Below, in pieces: positions 32,211-37,064 of a stretch of DNA of 37,064 nucleotides; within the stretch, counting starts at the first letter, position 1; each line of letters begins with the position of its first letter. The stretch is from Bacteroidales bacterium. GTDB lineage: Bacteria; Bacteroidota; Bacteroidia; Bacteroidales; JAAYUG01. A model generated the notes under the pieces. It did no database searches. It was not told where the DNA came from and saw only the letters and a list, made by a program, of their open reading frames with translations. The DNA lies in contig JAAYUG010000084.1 in the NCBI GenBank assembly GCA_012517825.1, positions 1 to 37,064 of the forward strand. Direction: 5' to 3'. The position numbers and the translations under genes are program-made.

Positions 32211-34832
32211 TTAAAATTCAATACCAATCATCAATACGTCGTCGAGTTGTTTTTCATTTCCTGTCCATTCCCTGAAATCGCGGGCAAAAAGGTCGCTGTA
32301 TTCCGGCATGGTATATCCGCGGTACTGGAGAATGAGTTCCCTTACGCGGTTGTTACCGTACTTTGATTTATCGGGGCCTCCGAGCTGATCGGTAAGACCG
32401 TCGGTAAAGAAGAAGATACGGTCACCTTTAAGGGCTTTAAAGGAGTGGTTGGTAAAGGGTTTTTCTGTCTTTTTACCGACGGGGATTCCTCCTATAGCTT
32501 TCAGATCGCCTTTAAACTGAGTTATTTCGCCGCTACGCAGGAGGTAAAGGGGGCGATGGGCTCCGGCAAAATGAACTTCCTGGGTATTCAGGTCAATACG
32601 TACCAGCGCCACGTCCATTCCATCCCTGGCATCGGTATCATTGGAGTGCTGGCGAAGGGTGTTTCTGACTCCTTCGTGCAGGAGATCAAGCAAATGGGCG
32701 GCTGAAATTTCTTTTTCGCGTGTGGCAATATTGTTTAAGAGGAAGTAAGCAATAAAGGAAAGCATGGCACCGGGCACTCCATGGCCTGTACAATCAATTG
32801 CCGCCAGGTACAGGATGTCTCCCTGCCGGAAAAGCCATGGGAAATCGCCGCTTACCACATCCCTGGCCTGGTAGAGCAAGAAGGATTTCGGCAGGTGCTG
32901 CCGCAGGGTCTTATTGTCGGGAATGATGGATTGCTGAATACGACGGGCATAGTTGATGCTATCCTGAATCTTCCGGTTTTTTTCTTCGATTTCCCGGTGG
33001 GTATTTTTCGCTTCGGTTACATCGTGACCGACAAAGAGTACAGACTCAAGTTCATTATCGGCAATTTCGGGAATGGCATCAAAACTAAGGTATATATGCG
33101 TTTTTCCATCGGGGGTTTCATTTGTCAGGGCCACTTCGCGGGTAACTTTAGCGGGAGATTCTTTCATTTCGTTGATGGCAGAGCGGAAAAAGCCAAGCAG
33201 TACCTCATTAAGACCGATATCTTCGATAGTTCTTCCGGTCACCTCTCTGGGAGCAAGGCCTGTATATTTTTCAATCATGGGATTGACGTAAAAGAATTGC
33301 CCTGCGGGGCTAAGTCGTAGAATCAGGTCGGGTGAGTTTTCCGACAGGGACTGCATTTTGCTTTTCAGGCGTTCTTCCTTTTCTGCTTTTTTACGGGCGG
33401 TGATGTCGCGGGTATTCATAAGAATTCCCTGGATAGCAGGGTCATCCAGGAGGTTGCGTCCGGTGGTTTCGAGGAAAATTCTTTCCCCGTCCTTTTTCAT
33501 GTAGGTGTACTGGAGAGTCTGCGGCTGGGAGGGATTTTTGATGAGTTCGCTGAACATGGCGCGCAGTTCGGCTTCTCCCCGACGGGTAATGCGCTGGAGG
33601 TCTTTCCCTTTCATCATTTCAGAGGGAGTATAACCCAGAATTCTTGTTACCGAAGGGCTGACGAATTTCAGCATCATGTTTTCGTCGTAGATAAAAATGA
33701 TTTCGGAAGCATTTTCAAGGAGGGAATGGAGTCTTTTCTGGGCATTTTCCACTTCGCGGATTTGTGCTTCGAGCTTTTTGTTTGTAATCTGGAGTTGTTC
33801 CTGGGTAGCCTTCATCTCTTCTGCGCTCATACGTAGTTGTTCTTCACTCTCGCGGAGTTCTTCCGTGATTTTCTGTGCCTGGCGGAGCAGGTTTTCGGTT
33901 TGCTGGTTTACGCGGAGGTTAAATAACGTACGGGCAATGATTTCAGCCAGTTCGCGCATGAACCGTATGGTTAGCTCAGGAATATGGTCTTCGAGGGAGG
34001 CCACTTCAATGACCCCCTGCAGTTTTTCGTCGGTAATCAATGGCACAATCAGAAGGCTGCGGGGTTTCCTGTCGCCCAGAATACCGGAGGTAATGGTCAT
34101 ATAATCGTCTGGGATTTCGGTGCGGTAAATGAAATCCCTTTCGTAGGCACATTGTCCAATCAGACCCTGCCCAATCCGGAATTCCTTCTGGACATATTTT
34201 TTCCGGTTATAGGCATAGGTGGCAACGTTGACAAGAAGGTTTTTTTCCTCATCATAAAAGTAGAGGGCGCCCTGGATAGCGTTGATATATTTAATCAGGT
34301 TGGCGATAACTTCGTAAGACAGTTCGTCAATTTTGTTATGAATGCGGAGAATGTTTGATATGAGTTCCTTCCCTTCGGCAATCCAGTTTTGTTCCTGTTC
34401 CTTCCGGGAGTTGGCAAGAAGGTTATCGCGCATAACGAGAAGGGCTTTGCCCAGGATATCGTCTTCTCCGCTGAGGGTATATTGAAAATGGAAATTTCCG
34501 GATCCGATTTCTCTGGCAAATGTTGCATTGCGTGAATAGTTTTCTTCGAGCCTGCGCAGGTGTTCATTGAATGATTTCCGATCGGCATTTCGTCTGCGTG
34601 TTTCCCCATAGGTAATCAGAGCAAAGAGAAAAGGAAAAAGATCAACCAGAAAGTGGATAGGATTTCGAACATGGGCTGATGCAATGTTTCCGGCCGTGAG
34701 CATTTCGTTATGGATACCTGCATCGAGAATCCATGCCATAAATGGGAAAAGCAACCCAACGGCAAATGCTGCCATTACCCTTGCGGCAACATAGCTTGCG
34801 GAAAGTTTTTTATAGAAAGCTGAAATTTTCAT
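32211..34832 (-). CDS. SiaA-like membrane sensor phosphatase: GAF-PAS-PAS-PP2C
   Basis: 873 aa. Two N-terminal transmembrane helices (about 19-39 and 58-77) are joined by a short extracytoplasmic loop. Then come a HAMP-like stretch (85-140), a GAF domain (155-310), a coiled coil (315-365), two PAS domains (366-482 and 490-608) and a SpoIIE-type PP2C phosphatase (645-873). The phosphatase metal ligands are present: D658/D663 in DVVSGDF, D680 in AIDCTGHGVPGAM, D811 in FTDGLTD and D864/D865 near the end. SiaA of P. aeruginosa is a membrane PP2C that dephosphorylates SiaC; this protein would do the same with much richer sensory input. Gaps of 5 and 11 bases join it to its neighbours. Confidence 0.88.
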   Translation of the reverse strand: MKISAFYKKLSASYVAARVMAAFAVGLLFPFMAWILDAGIHNEMLTAGNIASAHVRNPIHFLVDLFPFLFALITYGETRRRNADRKSFNEHLRRLEENYSRNATFAREIGSGNFHFQYTLSGEDDILGKALLVMRDNLLANSRKEQEQNWIAEGKELISNILRIHNKIDELSYEVIANLIKYINAIQGALYFYDEEKNLLVNVATYAYNRKKYVQKEFRIGQGLIGQCAYERDFIYRTEIPDDYMTITSGILGDRKPRSLLIVPLITDEKLQGVIEVASLEDHIPELTIRFMRELAEIIARTLFNLRVNQQTENLLRQAQKITEELRESEEQLRMSAEEMKATQEQLQITNKKLEAQIREVENAQKRLHSLLENASEIIFIYDENMMLKFVSPSVTRILGYTPSEMMKGKDLQRITRRGEAELRAMFSELIKNPSQPQTLQYTYMKKDGERIFLETTGRNLLDDPAIQGILMNTRDITARKKAEKEERLKSKMQSLSENSPDLILRLSPAGQFFYVNPMIEKYTGLAPREVTGRTIEDIGLNEVLLGFFRSAINEMKESPAKVTREVALTNETPDGKTHIYLSFDAIPEIADNELESVLFVGHDVTEAKNTHREIEEKNRKIQDSINYARRIQQSIIPDNKTLRQHLPKSFLLYQARDVVSGDFPWLFRQGDILYLAAIDCTGHGVPGAMLSFIAYFLLNNIATREKEISAAHLLDLLHEGVRNTLRQHSNDTDARDGMDVALVRIDLNTQEVHFAGAHRPLYLLRSGEITQFKGDLKAIGGIPVGKKTEKPFTNHSFKALKGDRIFFFTDGLTDQLGGPDKSKYGNNRVRELILQYRGYTMPEYSDLFARDFREWTGNEKQLDDVLMIGIEF

Positions 34833-34837
34833 AGCAA

Positions 34838-35635
34838 TCAGGCTCTGTTGTTCGCATTAAAATGGCGGATCAGGATTTTTCCGACCAATTTACCAAGCTG
34901 TGTCAGCACCTGTAAGTCATTTTCGTTAAGAGGTTTGAACGTGGCAATTTCAAGAAATCCCAGGTTTTTATCTTCTTCGATTAAGGGAAGGATGAGAAGG
35001 TAGCCGGGGTCTGAACTACCAAGGCCGGAAATGACGGTAAGGTAATTTTTGGGCACATGGGTAATGTAGATCATGCGTTTGTCTTTTACGGCCTGTCCCG
35101 GTAAGGATTCCCCGAGGCGTACTTCCGGAGGCGGATCGGGAGAATACCAGGCATAGCGGGCTATAGGCTTGAATACATCGGAATCGGGTTCGGGGACATA
35201 AAAAAGTCCGGTTACAATATCGTATTTCCGGGCCAGGTGACTCAGAACCCCTTCGGCAAACAAGCTGAGCTTTTCAGGGATTGCGGCAGGAAGAAGATCT
35301 TCGGCCAGTGTCTGAACCGATTCGGATGAATCGGTGTATGCCTGGGTATTTTCGTTAGCAGGGGCTGAGACATTGCCATTGATTCCGGTTACGCCGGTAA
35401 GGGCTTCCGGATAAAGGGTTTCGGCCGGGTGAATGTTCTTCTGCCATGCCGAAAGAAAAAGAAAAAGGGAAAAAATACCTGCCAGAAATATACATGCAAC
35501 AAAAGCAGTAACCGTTTCGGATTGTGAAGGTTGTACTTCCATTCTGCGGAAGAGGGAAAAGAGAACAAGAAAATCGGCCAGCAGCAGAATCAGTAAGAGA
35601 AAAAGTATCAACCTGTTGCGTAAAAACGGGACCAT
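34838..35635 (-). CDS. Membrane-anchored GAF-domain protein
   Basis: 265 aa. Two membrane helices (about 8-27 and 43-64) with a short loop are followed by a low-complexity linker (75-110) and a single GAF domain (about 120-260). The GAF segment SLPGQAVKDKRMIYITHVP, NYLTVISGLGSSDPGYLLILPLI and LGFLEIATF closely parallels the GAF of the adjacent phosphatase (GLIGQCAYERDFIYRTEIP, DDYMTITSGILGDRKPRSLL and GVIEVASL). It has no output domain, so it probably senses a ligand and acts through protein contact, perhaps with the phosphatase. Both start and stop are within 6 bases of neighbouring genes. Confidence 0.75.
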   Translation of the reverse strand: MVPFLRNRLILFLLLILLLADFLVLFSLFRRMEVQPSQSETVTAFVACIFLAGIFSLFLFLSAWQKNIHPAETLYPEALTGVTGINGNVSAPANENTQAYTDSSESVQTLAEDLLPAAIPEKLSLFAEGVLSHLARKYDIVTGLFYVPEPDSDVFKPIARYAWYSPDPPPEVRLGESLPGQAVKDKRMIYITHVPKNYLTVISGLGSSDPGYLLILPLIEEDKNLGFLEIATFKPLNENDLQVLTQLGKLVGKILIRHFNANNRA

Positions 35636-35641
35636 TTTGAG

Positions 35642-36199
35642 TCAGGTTAAATTTGTCAGGAAATTTACAATTTGTTCCGGACTTAGCACAAAATCAGGAT
35701 TCAATAATTTAAGGGCGGCTTCGGGCATGGTTTTGACTTCGCATGAAGCAGGGTCCTGTATGATGCAAATTCCGCCAAGTTCTTTGATTTTTGACATTCC
35801 GTGGGCTCCATCCTGGTTTGCGCCTGAAAGAAGCACTCCGATCAGGTGGTTCCGGTAGGCACGTGCTGCGGTAAGGAAAGCAAGATCAATCGAAGGGCGG
35901 GCATGATTGACGGGAGGTTCTGTGCTGAGGGCGATGGTCTGGTAGTTTTCGATGAGCAGATGGTAATTCGCCGGTGCAAGGTAGGCAATTCCCGGAAGAA
36001 TGGTTTCCTTGTCAAAAGGTTCTTTGACCGGTATGGATGACTGTATGGAAAGAGCTTCAACAAAACCTGATCTGACGTTTTTCAGGCGATGAAGGCACAG
36101 AAAAACCGGAAAAGGCAGGGGGGTGCGCAATGCATGCAGAATATTGACAACTGTTCTGAAACTGCCGGCGGAACCTCCTATAATAAGCGCTTTATCCAT
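35642..36199 (-). CDS. cheB: Stand-alone CheB-type methylesterase (no receiver domain)
   Basis: 185 aa, equal to the catalytic domain of CheB alone. The catalytic triad is visible as S10 in IGGSAGS, H37 in LCLHRL, and D130 in GANQDGAHG. RPSIDLAFLTAA (101-112), GVLLSGANQDGA (121-132) and IIQDPASCEVKTMPEAA (146-162) are family motifs. The enzyme should demethylate or deamidate glutamyl residues. It lacks the N-terminal phospho-receiver that normally controls CheB, so control must be different. No chemoreceptor, CheA or CheW is visible in the window. It lies 3 bases after the CheR-like gene. Confidence 0.85.
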   Translation of the reverse strand: MDKALIIGGSAGSFRTVVNILHALRTPLPFPVFLCLHRLKNVRSGFVEALSIQSSIPVKEPFDKETILPGIAYLAPANYHLLIENYQTIALSTEPPVNHARPSIDLAFLTAARAYRNHLIGVLLSGANQDGAHGMSKIKELGGICIIQDPASCEVKTMPEAALKLLNPDFVLSPEQIVNFLTNLT

Positions 36200-36202
36200 A
36201 GT

Positions 36203-37033
36203 TCATTTTTTCCGGTATATTTTTTCTTCGGCATTAACTATCAGGAATCGATCTGAAAAATAGGAAAGATCAATTTGTTCCTTGTTTCCGATAACCAGAA
36301 TTCCTGCCTGGTGCAAATTCTGATGGAAAAACGAAAGAGTCTGGTTCTGGAGATGCTTGCCATAATAGAGCATCTGGTTTCTGAAGAGTATCAGATCAAA
36401 TGAGGCAGAATGTTTTTTTTCGGCGGGTAAAAAGGATACATCAAATTCAATAAAGCCGTCCATTGGAAGGGTTTTGTAATACAGGATTCCCTTGCTGGTA
36501 AAATAATCGGTGAGCTGGTTTTTTCCGCCTGCGAGAAGATAATTTTCAGTACCTGAAAGGATTTTGTCGCGTCGGGTGATGCCGGTGAGGATATGCTCGA
36601 GATTTTTTTTGCTGGGGCAGGTGGCCTGTATCCGCACATCGGCAAGAACTTCCATTTCATGAAGCAGAATGATGAGGGAGTAGAGTTCATCTCCTGAAAC
36701 ACAGGAGGGCAACCAGATTTTTATTTTCCCCTTTTGACTGAGGATTTCCGGAATAATATTTTCTTTTAAAAAGAGCCACATGCCGGGATCACGGAAAAAT
36801 TCGGTTGATTCAACCATGAGATCGGAAAAGAATGTGTCAGCAAAAAGGGGGTCTTCACGGATCCGGGCCATCAGCCTATCGGCAAAGCGAAAATTGTGGA
36901 GCTGAATGCATCGGGTAAGCCTGCGGCGCAAGGATGCTGATGCAAATTCAGCCAGATCAACTCCTGTTAGTTCCCTGACCTGCCGAACGATGTTCTGATA
37001 ATCAACAAGGCTTATTTCGTCAAGTATGTTCAT
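36203..37033 (-). CDS. cheR: CheR-like methyltransferase, divergent SAM site
   Basis: 276 aa, normal CheR length and order. The N-terminal helical domain (about 1-75) ends in TEFFRDP (77-83). The methyltransferase fold follows, with IWLPSCVSGDELYSLIILLHEM (106-127), FDLILFRNQMLYYGKHLQ (212-229), GILVIGNKEQI (244-254) and a YRKK end. Compared with the usual motifs, STGEE reads VSGDE, the acidic residue of ATD that holds SAM ribose is Cys here (QATC, C139), the HNL..D segment after the strand is missing, and RNVLIYF reads RNQMLYY. It may be a weak or dead enzyme, or bind another ligand. It overlaps the preceding frame by ATGA. Confidence 0.75.
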   Translation of the reverse strand: MNILDEISLVDYQNIVRQVRELTGVDLAEFASASLRRRLTRCIQLHNFRFADRLMARIREDPLFADTFFSDLMVESTEFFRDPGMWLFLKENIIPEILSQKGKIKIWLPSCVSGDELYSLIILLHEMEVLADVRIQATCPSKKNLEHILTGITRRDKILSGTENYLLAGGKNQLTDYFTSKGILYYKTLPMDGFIEFDVSFLPAEKKHSASFDLILFRNQMLYYGKHLQNQTLSFFHQNLHQAGILVIGNKEQIDLSYFSDRFLIVNAEEKIYRKK

Positions 37034-37064
37034 CTTCCGGTTTCTTTCCAGAGCAGGTTTCTCA
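37030..37064 (-). CDS. C-terminal tail of an upstream operon gene (partial)
   Basis: On the - strand an open frame entering from the window edge reads RNLLWKETGR and stops with TGA at 37032-37030, overlapping the cheR-like ATG as ATGA. Every junction in this operon is this tight, so the frame is probably a real gene whose body lies beyond the window. Ten codons do not allow a family call. Confidence 0.4.
   Translation of the reverse strand, partial: RNLLWKETGR

Noticed and set aside
1..37064. CRISPR arrays, insertion sequences, prophage or rRNA
   Set aside because: No spaced direct repeats, transposase or integrase motifs, phage proteins or rRNA sequence were seen.

Overview
The window looks like a chromosomal segment from a member of the Bacteroidota, probably Bacteroidales or a related order and possibly from a metagenome. 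The grounds are TAnnTTTG promoter boxes (upstream of glyS, pyrH, rplM, purD, the tRNA and the PspC operon), weak Shine-Dalgarno signals, a single-subunit eukaryote-like glycyl-tRNA synthetase, the order rplM-rpsI-rpsB-tsf, an S2 protein with a long acidic tail, and SiaB/SiaC-type genes. I see no phage, IS element or CRISPR array. No stretch above about 300 bases lacks a gene.

Region 1 (1-5209, + strand) is the end of a surface-glycan cluster: the tail of a GT4 glycosyltransferase, two different UDP-HexNAc 2-epimerases, an FkbM-type methyltransferase, a GT4 and a GT2. It converges on a YfhO-type membrane protein (17 bp overlap), which follows glyS on the - strand. A DUF2797 protein lies upstream of these.

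Region 2 (10310-16396, + strand) starts with a PspC - PadR - PspC operon preceded by a 19-bp palindrome that I propose as the PadR operator. Next come tRNA-Gln(TTG), a perfect 18-bp-arm palindrome, a CstA-type transporter, a SIS-domain sugar-phosphate protein and aat.

Region 3 (16492-21143, - strand) is translation and nucleotide housekeeping: rplM-rpsI-rpsB-tsf, then pyrH-frr with its own promoter. Two inverted copies of a 51-bp repeat flank pyrH-frr.

Region 4 (21222-27868) holds an O-antigen ligase-like protein with an Mpg glycosylase, a secreted coiled-coil protein, purD with a membrane protein, and a secreted protein plus lipoprotein pair of unknown function.

Region 5 (28135-37064, - strand) is the most interesting part. 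It is one tight operon of at least seven genes: a divergent CheR-like protein, a stand-alone CheB methylesterase, a membrane GAF protein, a SiaA-like membrane GAF/PAS/PAS/PP2C phosphatase, a SiaB-like kinase, a SiaC-like (DUF1987) phosphoprotein and an ABCG-type transporter with TerB-like and FHA-like N-terminal modules. I read it as a partner-switching signalling system. SiaC would be the switched protein, the SiaD cyclase output is absent from the visible genes, and the ABC protein is the candidate effector.
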